A stretch of 64,000 nucleotides of DNA from Trifolium pratense (Eukaryota > Streptophyta > Magnoliopsida > Fabales > Fabaceae), in assembly GCF_020283565.1 (NCBI RefSeq), contig NC_060065.1, positions 41,218,409 to 41,282,408 on the forward strand, read 5' to 3'. Shown in pieces: positions 48,844 through 61,269 of the stretch; within the stretch, counting starts at the first letter, position 1, and every line of letters starts with the position of its first letter. The position numbers and the translations under genes were made by a program. A model generated the notes under the pieces. It did no database searches, was not told the DNA's origin, and worked only from the letters and a program-made list of their open reading frames with translations.

Positions 48844-50124
48844 GTGTTTTTTTGTTGATAAATAATTGCATCTGCCACTGTGTCCTGTGATGAAACCTTG
48901 ATGCATCTAGTACTGTAATTTGCCCTTTCAAAAAAAATAAAAAAAAAATTACTGTAATTTGCAATGGAACTTATATTTAGGGACATCTTTTTTCTTTCAA
49001 AGGGGACTTATATTTAGAGACAAAGTTGTATTTGAACTCTATCCTAGTGAGTTAACTTATTTTTAAAAATTCTATTTATACATCTGAATAAAAAATCAGG
49101 ACTCCAGTGTTTTCATTCTAAAGTGACATGTTCATCCATTTCCAACATTCTTTTTGTAGAATGCAGATTGCACTTAGGAATTTGTTAGCTTAACATCATG
49201 ATGATGTTGAACAAAAGCATTCCATGTAAACCATTAGCTTAATAACTTTATTCATCATATATTTAAAGGACGTGACTATCCAATGGGCGTTTGGTTTGAG
49301 GAAAAAAGAGTGGAAGAAAGAAAAACACGGAAACCAATGAATGAATTTGTACTAATATATGAGGAAGAGTGTGGAGAGATGGATGGAGAGAGCGCGATGA
49401 AAAGAAGGATAAATGAAGAGAGATGAGGATGAAGAGAAATGGAGATGGATGGAGAGAGGTAGACAAATAAACTCTCTCCACCTCTCTCTGCTGCTCTTTT
49501 TGGCCATTGGTCCAAATCAATGGTAGAGACATAAACTGAAAATATAAAGTAAAAGTAATGTAAAATTACTATGTGACCTGATTCACTCCGAAAATTACTC
49601 TTGAGCTTTTAAGTTTCAGTCTGGTCTTGAAACAAAGAGGCTACTTGTGGCCAACCCGCAATGGTGCCATGACCGTGAAGGAGGATGACCGACTGCAGGG
49701 GCCGATAAAATCCATTAACATGGAATAATATCAAGAAATCAGTTTATTATGTTCAACTAATTGTTTCTCTGAATGAGAATAAAATTCAAACACAATTGAA
49801 ACAAAACTAGTTCTATTTACCTGAAAGTAAACATAGACATAGTTGCGTCAAGCATGAATGACAGAGAAGGTAAATTCCAACTACATATTACACAACACCT
49901 ACAATTCTGTATTGTCCAAACTATTTTTTTATTATTTTGGATCATACAAAAAAGTAATGAAAAAGAAGAAGAAGAATTCAAACAATAATTGACAATAATC
50001 ATTTCATTCAATTATGCTGAACTGCTTAACTGTTTTATGAAAAATAAGTCTTGTACTGTTTGTTGTTTAATTTCAACTGTACTCACTCTGATCACGTTTA
50101 TAATAAAAAATTTATAGAGAAATG
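48844..50124. other. Intergenic DNA between RLK-E and RLK-F
   Basis: Holds the RLK-E 3' flank, then a purine-rich stretch at 49290-49480 (GGAGAGAGAGC, GAAGAGAGATGAGGATGAAG) whose minus-strand open frames are low-complexity Ser/Leu/His and not credible proteins. No gene is supported. Confidence 0.4.
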
Positions 50125-51106
50125 CGCGCGGGAGAAGCTTATGGTGGTGAGCGACGGAGCTTGATGGTGGAGTCCTCGGATCGGAGTTCTGTTTATAAAC
50201 GGCGGCTGTTAGTTGGTGTCGGTTGCAGCCAAGAACAGAGCTGGGTATGACAAACATTAGTCACTGTGATTAATTTTGTCATGTTTCACTGTTTGATTTT
50301 GACATATACAACCATACAACAATGCAGACACTAGTCACTGTTTTTGAATCAATGATTGCCGCTTATCTGTTTGTAATAATTCCTGGCTGACAAATAATAC
50401 ATACATAGTACATGCAGAATAAATTCCAACTCATCTTAGTCCTTTATAATTCTTTATGTTTTTGTCTTTTATGTGTTTCTTATAATTCCTAGCTAAGGGG
50501 AGCTTACATGTATAGTACATGCAAAATAGTCTTAAGCTTGACTTGTAGTATATTGCATTTTCTGAGTCTTCTCAATCTTTTTTCCTATGTACTATAGTAT
50601 AGTCCATGCATTTAATATATGTCTCACAATCATTCATCAATGAGTGCATTAAACATTATTGGTGCTCTCATATTTGTCCCAGATATTTAACTGCAGTTGC
50701 TTTTGCTTCTGGGTCATTCATCAATTTACTTCTGTAAAATTTGTTTGTGTTCTCACAGCACTCGTTAAGGAAACAAACATAGAAATTGAGTTGAAAAGTG
50801 ATGAAAACGGACGTGTTCAACTTTTTCAAAGTGTAAAAATTGTCATTCACAATGCAAATTTCTATATTTTTTGAGTTATTAACTAGTGCTCTTAGGACAC
50901 TAATTACATGACCCCTCAACCACATTAGTTTTTCCTTGACAGTTTTAGGGATTAGATTAACCATTTTAAAATGATTAATATTATTGAAGGTTTTTTTATT
51001 TTGTCATATTAATAATTTAAGGAATAAATTGACAGTGTTATATAATCAGATTCTCTACCTCTAAATTATTGATATCTGATCTTCACTGTTCCTTGTTAAT
51101 ATTAAG
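50125..51106 (+). promoter_or_regulatory. RLK-F 5' flank with block copy 3
   Basis: The most complete copy of the conserved RLK flank, uninterrupted by MITEs: GAGAAGCTTATGGTGGTGAG, GTCGGTTGCAGCCAAGAACA, GAGCTGG|GTATGA, AATCAATGATTGCCGCTTAT, later CATTAAACATTATTGGTGC. Because the other copies show where foreign DNA inserted, this copy serves as the reference for the ancestral promoter/leader. Confidence 0.5.
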
Positions 51107-54100
51107 ATGAGCACTTCCTCTCAATTTCTCTTCCTTTCACTCATTGCCATTTGGTTCATATCTTTAACAGCTTTTGCTGCTACTAATATTCACCAAGATG
51201 AAAGTATGATATGAATTTATACCATAGGTCACAAATAATAAAGAAATATCTTTAGTCTTTCTTTTCCAGTTTTTTTTATCCATGGTTTCATGTCAGTTTA
51301 AGTATCATGTATTCTTTTGCTTATAATTTCATTGTGTGTTTCAATTTGATGATATATGTGTGTGTAGTTTATAAGTCTTTTCAGTACTTAACTGATAGCT
51401 TTCAATTGTATATTTAGAGAAAGCTCTTGAAGATATAGCTAACTCACTTGGAAAGAAGGATTGGAACTTCGATACAGATCCTTGCAGTAATAAACCAAAC
51501 TGGGTTACTAAGTTAGAGAACAATGTCACCTGTAACTGCTCGGTAGCTGGTGACAACTTCTGCCATGTTGTTGCAATGTAAGTCGCTTTTCCGTAGAACT
51601 GGCCCTTATCTGTAGCTGGTGACAACTTCTGCCATGTGTGTATACATGAATTAGATCGGTTACTACCATGTAATAAACTTAACTTGTATACTTATAGTTA
51701 TACCTACCCTTGAAAGTAAAATCGGTATTGTCAAAGATACATATTTTGTGCTAAAGTTATGTTTGACATAGTAAAACCAGTATTTATATACCTACCCTTC
51801 TATTAGCTAAGAAGTATATTAGAAATAATTTATTTATATAACTTTTTTATGGTAAAATGAACATATAGAACTTTGAAAGAGCAAAATCTTCCCGGCACTC
51901 TACCACCGGAACTGAACAGGTTGCGTTACCTTCAAATTATGTATGTAGTTCTAACACTTTTCCTCTCATCCAAATTAAAAATATTATTGACCTTGTTTTA
52001 TATCTTCTATTACATGTATCTATATATTATTTTGCATGACAAAATCTTTCTCTCCCTCTATTACAGTGACCTCTCTCGCAATTACTTGAACGGTACAATT
52101 CCTAATGAATGGGGCTCCATGACGAATCTTCTTAACATGTATTATTTATATTCTAAGATCATGACATATGGGTTTTATTTTACATTCTTTATAAGACTTT
52201 GCATTCACTTTCTTGTAGACTTGTAGTAATTACATGCAAAAATAAGCTAATGATAACATGTTTCTTAATCATCATAGTACTCTCTCCAGCAATCGATTAA
52301 CTGGTTCAATACCAACGGAGATTGCAAATATATCTACTCTGATACAGCTGTGAGTTACTCATTATCATACTTAACAAAAAAAGTCCATTTCATAAGTACG
52401 AAAATATGTATGCATTCATTTCAAAGAGTTTTAGTAGAGCTTAACTGTAAGTTGAAATGGATAGAGACTTAACGGCCAATCAAATGTCTGGAAATATTCC
52501 ACCTGAGCTTGGGAGTCTAACTCAGATTCGAACACTGTAAGTACTCTTTTTCTCCTAAATTGATGTACTCCATTCAAATATGAAATCCCAATGTTCAAAT
52601 CTCACTTTAATTTCCATGACTTAGAATCATAATTTACTGTTTTGTTTTTCAATTTTGCATAGGCAACTTTCCTCTAACAATTTTACTAGAGAACTACCTG
52701 CAACGTTGGCCAAGCTCACTGCATTGCAAGATTTGTAAGCGCCGAATTTTTGTGGCGATGTTTACAGAATGACTAAATTAAAAAAATAATTTTTATCATG
52801 CTTCAATTTTCATGCCCTCTCTCAACTCAGCCGAATTGCGGACAACCAATTGTCTGGAAAGATACCTGGTTTTATTCAAAAATGGACAAATATCAATACA
52901 CTGTATGCACTCCTCTTTTGATATTAATTTTTCCTCAAATTTAATTGTTTTTGTATTGCTTGACTTTTGAAAGTAATTATCAATGGTTACTTTACTTCTG
53001 GCAGAGTCATCCAAGGGAGTGGATTAAGTGGGCCAATTCCTTCTGAAATTTCACTTTTGAGAAACTTGGTTGAACTGTATGTATGATATTTTATATACTG
53101 ATAAAGTAACGGTTGAAGTTTAATTTTCAATTTAATTATGTTTACGTAGCTTTGATTCAAATGTGGTTTTCAGGAGAATTAGTGATTTGAATGGATCTGA
53201 ATATGCACCTTTGCCGCAACTTCAAAATATGACATTGTTAAACAGACTGTGAGTTGATTCCTCTGCCTCTTTCAGAAATAGAAAAGAAAAGGCTTAAATA
53301 CATTATTAGTCTTTAGTCTTTACTTATTTATGACCTGCAAGTTGGTCCTTTAACTATTGTTTGGTTCAAATTGGTTCTTTACTTATTTATGAGATGCAAG
53401 TTGGTCTTTATTGAGGTAACGAAAAGGACCAACTTGATCTAGTTTGTAGAATTAGGATCAATTTGACTTGATCTAGTTTGTAGAATTAGGATCAATTTGA
53501 CCCAAAAAGGAGTTAAAAGACCAAATTGCACCTTTTAAATAAGTTAAAGGACTAAAAGATATTTAAGCCAAAAGCAGCAAGAAAGGCACTCATAATATAT
53601 CGTTGTCTATCTTATTGTTTCCCAGGATTCTGAGGAATTGCAACATCAATGGAAAACTACCTGAATATATTGTGAAAATGACAACATTAAAACACATGTA
53701 ATTGCATACTTGCTACATTTTGTATATTGCTCACCAGCTTATTATATTGCAGGAATGTTTTTCTATTACAAATTTTCTCTATAGCATTTTAACATATTTT
53801 CAATATGATATCTCTTTCAGAGACCTCAGCTTTAACAAATTAAGTGGAATAATTCCGAGGACCTATGCTGACATGAGCAATGCAAATTACATGTATGAAA
53901 TTCACATATATCATTGAATTTCGTTTCAAAAGTTATTTGCATCTTTCCGAAGCAACTTTTTTGGGTCAAGAAGGTGACAAAATATGAATTGTAACAATGA
54001 CAGCCAAAGTGATAAATTTAGGATTTTTTGTTATTTCATTAATCTTGGTCATTGTTTAAGAATTAAAACACTTTTCTGTATCGAAGGCTTCCTTGAGACA

Positions 54101-57100
54101 GTTATATTAATATAAATAAATAGATTCAGTCTTTCATACCTTATTTTCCTTTATGTTCGGTCTACCTCAATAAACATTAAGCTGTGTTTAGTGATATCTT
54201 GATATTCTTTTATGGTAGATTTTTGACTGGAAACCTTCTCACTGGACCAGTGCCTCCTGTTTGGGGAAAGAATTCCGACGTGTGAGTTATCTTTAAGTCT
54301 CTCATTGTCATCTTATTATCATATTCTGAGTCAAAATTTATAATTGTGTATAGAGATCTTTCATACAATAACTTCAGCATTAGCCAAGAGAGTCAGATAT
54401 GTCAAGATGAAAAAGTGTAAGAATCCTTGCATTTGTGTGCATTTATTAGCAAACTTAAGAACCTTCCTGATACACCAACTTCTCTAATATGTCACAGGAA
54501 CTTGTTTTCTACTTCATGGGCACGCAATGACATGTAAGTTTGGTATTATAAATACTAAAACATGAATGTGTGTTTATGTGATTAATCTTATTTTAAAAAT
54601 CATGCTAACTTATTCTATTCCTTTCATCATTCTCTCAGAGTAGATTCGTGCTTGAGCTTTCAATGTCACAAACGTGAGTTTCTTCGTGGTGACTTTCCTA
54701 GTTTATTTATTCGTTTTTCTAGTTTAATAATTCGCAAGTTTCTCACATGATCTCTGCTCAAACCAGACTCATACTCCCTTCATATAAATTGTGGTGGACA
54801 TCAAGCAACAGTCAACAGAACAAGTTATGTTGGTGATTCAGATTCATCTGGACCAGCTAGATTCGACGTCAGTCCAACAGAAAATTGGGCCTTTAGCAGC
54901 ACTGGTCAATTCGTTGATAGTGATCTACTTGGAAAAACGTTTTCCCCGCAAAGTATATCGAAACTTACTATGGTGGATTCTGAATTGTACATGAATGCAC
55001 GGGTTTCTCCTATTTCTTTGACTTATTATGGGTTTTGCCTCGCAAATGGAAGCTACACCGTAAATCTACATTTTGCGGAAATAATGTTCACAGACGATCA
55101 AACTTATAGTAGTCTTGGAAGGCGTGTATTTGATATCTATATTCAGGTACATGGTTTAACAATTTTCTTTCAATAGTCGACTGATCACTACCTAGTAATC
55201 TCACTAACAACTGAATATTTTTCTAATTAGCAGGTACATGATTCAGAATTACGATTAAAATTATTGTAGGTTGCAATCATTACGAAGCATTAACATTGTG
55301 AACAAAATGTTGCAGGGAAAGCAGGTGCAAAAGGACTTCAATATTGCAGAAGAAGCGGGAGGAGTTGGTAAAAAGGTCGTAAAATTGTTCAAAGATGTTG
55401 CTGTTACTAGTAATACCTTGGAGATCCGTTTATATTGGGCTGGAAAAGGGACAGAGTATCTCCCAAATAGATCAGTATATGGTCCTCTTATATCAGCTAT
55501 ATCAGTGGAATCTGGTAGATTATACTTTGTACGATCCTAATCTTATGATATGATCTCCATGTTATGATCTAATATTTAAAATGTTTTGTATAATAATCAA
55601 GCAGATTTGGCACCTGGAAGCATATCTGCAGGTGCTGTTGTTGAAATTGTCGTAGCAGCAACAATCATTATCATTCTATTATTTGGTATACTTTGGTGGA
55701 AAGGATGTTTTGAAAAGAAAAACTCATTGGCAAGAGGTAATTACAAATTAATTTCTTTTGATACCAGTATTATAAAACTTTTGGCTAACAAATGACTTAT
55801 TCAAATGATAAAAAATAAACCTGTGCATTTTGAGTGACCGAGTAAGTTTGAGTACGTACTTTTACTAATTTTATCTTGATAAAAAGAAAGTTGCAAGTTT
55901 ACAAGAAATGGGTTGTGGATGTAGAATGTCCATGTATAATTTTCTTAGTGTAAGAGATCTTTGATCTTTCTTTTCAACTAACAGAGCTGAAGAATTTAGA
56001 CCTTCAAACGGGTTTATTTACCTTGAGACAAATCAAAGCAGCAACAAACAACTTTGATATTTCAAATAAGATTGGCGAAGGAGGGTTTGGTCCTGTGTAC
56101 AAGGTATTTTCATAATATAACAAATCCACTGGCTATCATACTTTTATCATAATTTTACATGTTTTTTTCAGAAAATTATTTTTCAAACTGCTAACAAAAT
56201 AACATTCCTCGAAATGCAGGGATGTTTACCCAATGGGACGTTGATAGCGGTCAAACAACTTTCTTCTAAATCAAAGCAAGGGAATCGTGAGTTTTTAACT
56301 GAGATAGGAATGATTTCTGCTTTGCAACACCCATATCTTGTTAAACTATATGGCTGTTGTGTGGAGGGTGATCAGTTGTTGCTGATATATGAATACTTGG
56401 AAAACAATAGTCTAGCTCGTGCTTTATTTGGTAACATTTCCTATATTGTTTGTCTACTTTGGTTTCTATTTATGTTATAGTCCACAATTTCTAACTTTGC
56501 TCGTTACTATGTGGTTTCGTGTTCTGATTTTTATTACATTCACAAATAAAGGTCCAGAGGAACATCAAATAAAATTAGATTGGCCAACAAGGAAGAAGAT
56601 ATGTGTTGGTATTGCTAGAGGTTTGGCATTCCTCCATGAAGAATCAAGACTGAAGGTTGTTCATAGGGACATCAAAGCCACAAATGTTTTACTTGATATG
56701 GATCTCGATCCAAAGATATCTGATTTTGGTTTGGCCAAGCTTGATGAGGAGGGCAATACTCACATTAGTACTAGAATTGCTGGGACCTAGTGAGTAACTA
56801 TAATTCTTGCCTTCTCCTTGATGATTAAAAATTACTGCAAAAAGTTATCAAATTCAATTCCAATTGTATATTTTTATAATATACAACCATGATATGATGG
56901 TGTATACATATATCAAGTAATTTCAATGATATGTTCCAATTATGCAGCGGATATATGGCTCCTGAATATGCAATGCATGGTTATTTGACGGACAAAGCAG
57001 ATGTTTATAGTTTTGGAATTGTTGCCTTGGAGATCGTTAGTGGAAGGAGCAACACCATGCATCTGGCAAAGGAGGAAGCATTCTATCTTCTTGATTGGGT

Positions 57101-58008
57101 AAATTTGATTATCCATCTTATTATCTACTTACACTTCATTTTGTGTCATACATATATTGTTGTTCATTTGTGGTGTAATCATTCAGCTATACAAGAGAAT
57201 GAAATCACGATTCCCTTTTTCTTATCGATTTCCTTGTCTTGACCAACAACATTACAACAACTTATCAAAAATATTAAAAATTTAGAGACAGAATGCTAAT
57301 TTTGAAAATAGGAAAAAATTTATTTGTTGAAGCCTTAAATTTCATTAGGACTATTAAGAGGATTAGAATACTATGTAATTTTAATCTGTCTAGAAGAGTA
57401 ATTGTACAAAACATTTCATACTTACTGCAATTTTCTAGAATCTTAGTATCATTAAGCATTTTAATAAGTCACATCATTTTGGTTTTAACTTATTTAACAG
57501 AATTATAACCAATTTGGTGCTTTGAATTTTTTTCAGAAGTTGAATGTATCTATTGTAAATGACTTTGGGTTTCAAACCAAACGATGCTTGGTTTTATTTC
57601 TTTCGACAGGCACATTTATTGAAAGACAGAGGTGACCTAATGGAGCTAGTTGATAGGCGATTAGGTTCAGATTTCAACAAAAAGGAAATTATGGCGATGA
57701 TCAACGTTGCTCTCCTATGCACCAATGCCACTTCAAACCTTAGGCCGTCTATGTCGTCAGTGGTAAGTATGCTTGAATTAAGGACTGTGGTTCCAGAATT
57801 TGTTTCAGATTCAAGTGAAGTAATGGATGAAAACAAGATGGAATCAATGAGGCAGCATTACTATCAGACGGACGAAAATAAGGTAAGTAAGTCACAAACA
57901 CAAAGTGAGAGTTTATCAAATGATAGACCATGGACAGCTACATCTTCATCAGCTGTAGACCTTTATCCTGTCCACCTTGATTCTTCCTATTGGGAGAAAA
58001 GATATTGA
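51107..58008 (+). CDS. RLK-F: complete LRR/malectin receptor-like Ser/Thr kinase
   Basis: Exons: 51107-51203, 51418-51577, 51869-51940, 52067-52138, 52278-52349, 52465-52536, 52663-52734, 52831-52902, 53005-53076, 53174-53248, 53626-53697, 53821-53892, 54219-54281, 54354-54416, 54498-54533, 54639-54673, 54767-55146, 55316-55514, 55605-55736, 55985-56103, 56220-56430, 56552-56789, 56948-57098, 57610-58008. Total 3006 nt, 1001 aa. Signal peptide [17 protein letters not shown].... Exon 2 is 15 bp shorter than in RLK-E. Malectin YSLHINCGG and [19 protein letters not shown] exon [19 protein letters not shown]; kinase [45 protein letters not shown]; tail ends SYWEKRY. RD-type, complete. It is the least disturbed member of the cluster, with only one clear intron insertion (53291-53569). 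Close similarity and equal orientation to RLK-E point to tandem duplication. Confidence 0.94.
53291..53569. mobile_element. 279-bp TIR element in RLK-F intron 10
   Basis: Perfect 10-bp ends GGCTTAAATA and TATTTAAGCC, like the left end of the Mutator-like element at 12957. It contains AAGTTGGTCCTTTAACT words and a 34-bp tandem repeat (GATCTAGTTTGTAGAATTAG..., about 53433-53500). The matching intron of RLK-E (38893-38988) is collinear on both sides and lacks it, giving an empty-site control. Confidence 0.8.
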
Positions 58009-59415
58009 GAGTGTTTATTGATAAATAATTGCATCTACCTGCTTGATGTCCCGCCACTTTATCTTCAAAACTGAGTACTACCTTCGACTCTATTTATAAG
58101 TCTCTTTTTTGCGCTCTTTACATTCTATTAAGAAAAGTTGATAATATAATTAACGTGTAAATCAGCATCCATTTTGATGAATGCAGACTGCACATATTAT
58201 TTTGATAGTATAACACCATCATCTTTGTTGGAGAAAATGATGAAGATACCATGTAAATCATTAGCTTAATAACTGTATCCATCATATATTGAAATATGCA
58301 AATCAATAGGGCCATTTGATTCCATTATAATTTTTTGATCTCTTAAAGTTTGTATTTTATGTTTTTTTTTTTATTTTATTATAAGTTTGTATTTTATGTT
58401 ATAAACTCATTTATTGAAAATTAACATGGGTACCACTATTTTAAAAGGAATCCCACAAATAAGATGATTTCACTTAAATTTTGTGGGATTTATATGAATA
58501 TGAATTTCGACCAATGAAAAACTGCAATTTGGGAAGTGTGAAAAAAATGTGTTGTTAGCATTTTTCACAAAAGGAAGTGGAAGAAGCCTTTGAAACAAGT
58601 GCTCGTGGTGGTAATGCTATTAAGGCCATGTTTAATCTTTAGATACTATAGATTGAGAATTTACAAACCTCTCTTACGTTGAACAAAATTTAAATTATAT
58701 TTGCTTGTTCATGCCCTTGTTCAATGTGTATTTATAATTTGGATCGTGAATAAATGTGGCCAAAATGTTGATTGTCATGTAACTTGAGATATATACACTT
58801 TTTTTTTTAAAATATAAATATATTTTTTCGCAATGATTGATTTAAAGAGCTGACATCTTTTAAGTTTGTCCAAATCTCTTACCACTCGAATAAACCTAAT
58901 AGTTTATTTTTTATCTCTTAACTATGTAAGTTGATGCAATTTAATTTCTTAATTTATGAAAATATAGTATTATATTCATCTATTAAGGCTCCATGTTGAG
59001 GGATCAAGTTGCATTAATATGGATAAGTTACATTTATTAGTTTTAAAATTAGAGACTAAGAGATAAATCACATAAATTAAAGGTTTAACTATACATTTGG
59101 TCTCTTATGTTTATTTTAGTTTTAAAAATAGGAAAAGAAGAAGCCACAAAATTGAACAATGAAGAAAAATAGGAAAAGAAGCAGCTTTTAACCTTAAAAA
59201 AAGTTGGGTCAAACGCACCCAAAGTGTGGGGATCGGGGTTAGAACTCTGGTCATGACAACTGTCATTAGTAATTTCAACATTTCTGTCAGTTGAGTTGCA
59301 ATTTGTGAATAACTTGCCACTTTTATAGGTTAAAAAACAAAAAAAAAATTGTTCATTTTTTTTTATAGTTTTATAAAATCAAAAAAATATTTTTAACCCC
59401 AAAAAAAAAAAAGAT
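58009..59415. other. Intergenic DNA downstream of RLK-F
   Basis: The first 300 bp hold the RLK-F 3' flank. At about 58430-58570 a decayed stretch (GGGTACCACTATTTT, GAAAAATGTGTTGTTAGC) recalls the hAT-like MITE family. The remainder is AT-rich, with no supported gene. Confidence 0.35.
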
Positions 59416-59417
59416 GC

Positions 59418-59548
59418 ACAGACAGTAAAATAATTTTACACTGTCAACCAATCACAATCAAGTTTTTCGCTGCGTCACCCCACTTTTTTGATATGGCATG
59501 AAAGGTTGAAGCATTCTTATTGGTTGAGTGTCTAATTTTTTTTTATTG
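59418..59548. mobile_element. MITE copy 5 of the CACTGTC family
   Basis: Starts GCACAGACAGTAAAATAATTT with TTTTACACTGTCAACCAATC following, and ends near ATTTTTTTTTATTGTCTGCC. One arm is better kept than the other. Confidence 0.4.
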
Positions 59549-59644
59549 TCTGCCTATGTCCATTAAACTTATATGCACATACAGGAAATAAAATGATTTT
59601 ATTTTATTTTGATGCAAAGTTGATAATTTTATGAGAAAAAGAAT

Positions 59645-59800
59645 ATACACTGACAGTGTAAAATAATTTTACACTGTCAATCAATACCAACCATATTTTC
59701 CGCCACATCACCTTACTAAACCATACTTTCTTAATATGATGTCGAAGAATACTTCATTTTTACTAGTTGTCAGTTTAAAATTAATTTATACTGACGGTAC
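59645..59800. mobile_element. MITE copy 6 of the CACTGTC family
   Basis: Left end TATACACTGACAGTGTAAAA against right end AATTTATACTGACGGTACGT. The neighbouring TTTTACACTGTCAATCAATA matches copies 2 and 5 closely. Confidence 0.5.
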
Positions 59801-59939
59801 GTCATTTTATTAATGAAAAAAAAGAATACACTATAAATATTATTTATTATTTATATTTATAAAAAAGTAAAACCGTTACACGCGAATGGAAAAATTAGAT
59901 TTGCTTACAACTTTTCAATATATAGATGTGTGACACATG

Positions 59940-60221
59940 GCAACAATGAATCTAAGGGCTGAGATTAAATTAATTGAAAAAAAGAAATAGAAAAAGAGAA
60001 ACTGTGTTAACGTTCTCTTCGTTTTGAATCCCTTTTAATTTGTTCACATCACTCAATTTTCTATTTTTTTTGCATTCCTGAGAGGAGCCACGGCGGTGAT
60101 GAGAGGAGCCACGGCGGTGGCAACGGCTGAGAGGATGAGGAACAGTCTGGATGAGGCGCTGATAGGAAAAGGGAGAAAGAAGAGAACGCCTAAATCTCTC
60201 AGCCCTTAGATTCATTGTTGC
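59940..60221. mobile_element. 282-bp TIR element
   Basis: Ends GCAACAATGAATCTAAGGGC and GCCCTTAGATTCATTGTTGC are perfect inverted repeats extending to about 25 bp. The interior has a 20-bp direct repeat (GAGAGGAGCCACGGCGGTG twice, 60080-60120). No target duplication could be fixed. Confidence 0.7.
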
Positions 60222-60879
60222 TAGGGTTTTCTATTTTATGCTCTCGATCGTTTGCTACGGTAATTTTTTCAACTTTCTTTCCATATATTTGCATTTTGAT
60301 TTTGATTCTTCATTAACACAACAACATTCAATCTTCTGCTTCATAAATTCAAAACCCTTTTTTCTTTTTTTCTTTTGATGAAAATTAGGGTATAAACCCT
60401 AAATCAAAATCCATTCAATCTTCTTCTTGAAAACAGGAAACTTTAATTCAAGAAACGTTTTTTGTCCCAAAAAATTTCAATTCTCTGCTTATTGGTTTAT
60501 AATCGATACCTATTGGGAATGATCAATGATGGGTTTTCGATTTTCTCATGCATCTATATTGTCTCCCTTAACTTGAAATTATTACCTTCTAAATAGTGTC
60601 AACACAGACACGACACTGACACATATAATTACATAATTTACATTCAATTATTCCAAATTATTACCGGTGTCGACATTTCCGTGTTAGTGTCATAGCTATA
60701 TCAATCTCAATGCTTATATCTTATGAATAAAACATATAGCTTATTTGAAAACAATTTGAATTTATTATCTCTTTTGTTAAATACTTATATATAAGCATTG
60801 GTATGAAAAGTTGTTTATCTAGACAGACCCAAGTGAGTAAATACTGGTTTAACTAAATTTCAAATACACTTCTTTACAG
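60222..60879. other. Non-coding stretch before the dehydrogenase fragment
   Basis: AT-rich. At about 60598-60700 it contains GTGTC/GACAC-rich sequence (CGACACTGACACATATAATT, CCGGTGTCGACATTTCCG) related to the interior of the MITE at 33890-34064. No exon was recognised. Confidence 0.35.
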
Positions 60880-61069
60880 GATGTAGCTGAAGAAGTTAAG
60901 CAGATTCATAATGTTATGGGAGCTGGTGTAGATGTTACCTTTGATTGTGCTGGTTTTAACAAAACCATGACTACAGCATTGAATGCTACTCAACCAGGAG
61001 GCAAAGTTTATCTAGTTGGAATGGGACGTTCCGAAATGACTGTGCCACTCACACCACAGCTGCTGGAAG
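60880..61069 (+). pseudogene. Single exon of a sorbitol dehydrogenase / L-idonate dehydrogenase-like gene, frameshifted
   Basis: After the acceptor TTTACAG the exon reads DVAEEVKQIHNVMGAGVDVT, then FDCAGFNKTMTTALNAT, QPGGKVYLVGMGRSEMTVPL and TP, matching the C-terminal nucleotide-binding part of plant zinc sorbitol dehydrogenases (NAD-dependent polyol oxidation, medium-chain dehydrogenase family). After CTCACACCA one base appears missing, so the expected PAAA becomes PQLLEG. A donor-like GGTAATC follows. No neighbouring dehydrogenase exons occur within several kb, and the zinc-binding exons are absent. I read it as an isolated fragment. Confidence 0.75.
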
Positions 61070-61269
61070 GTAATCAGACTTTGTCCAAAAGTATGTACTA
61101 GTACCAAAGATACTTACAGGGACTAAAACTAAAGTGTTATATTAGCAGGGACTAACATCATATTTAAACCAAAATTAAATAAAATGTTATATACTGACAA
61201 AATGTATATAATGTGACTATATTATAGACCCCTTTATAAATGAAGAAAAATAAGTACGTGTGTATATAA

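Noticed and set aside
49263..49532. Minus-strand frames of 79-89 codons
   Set aside because: Low-complexity Ser/Leu/His translation of a GA-rich tract.
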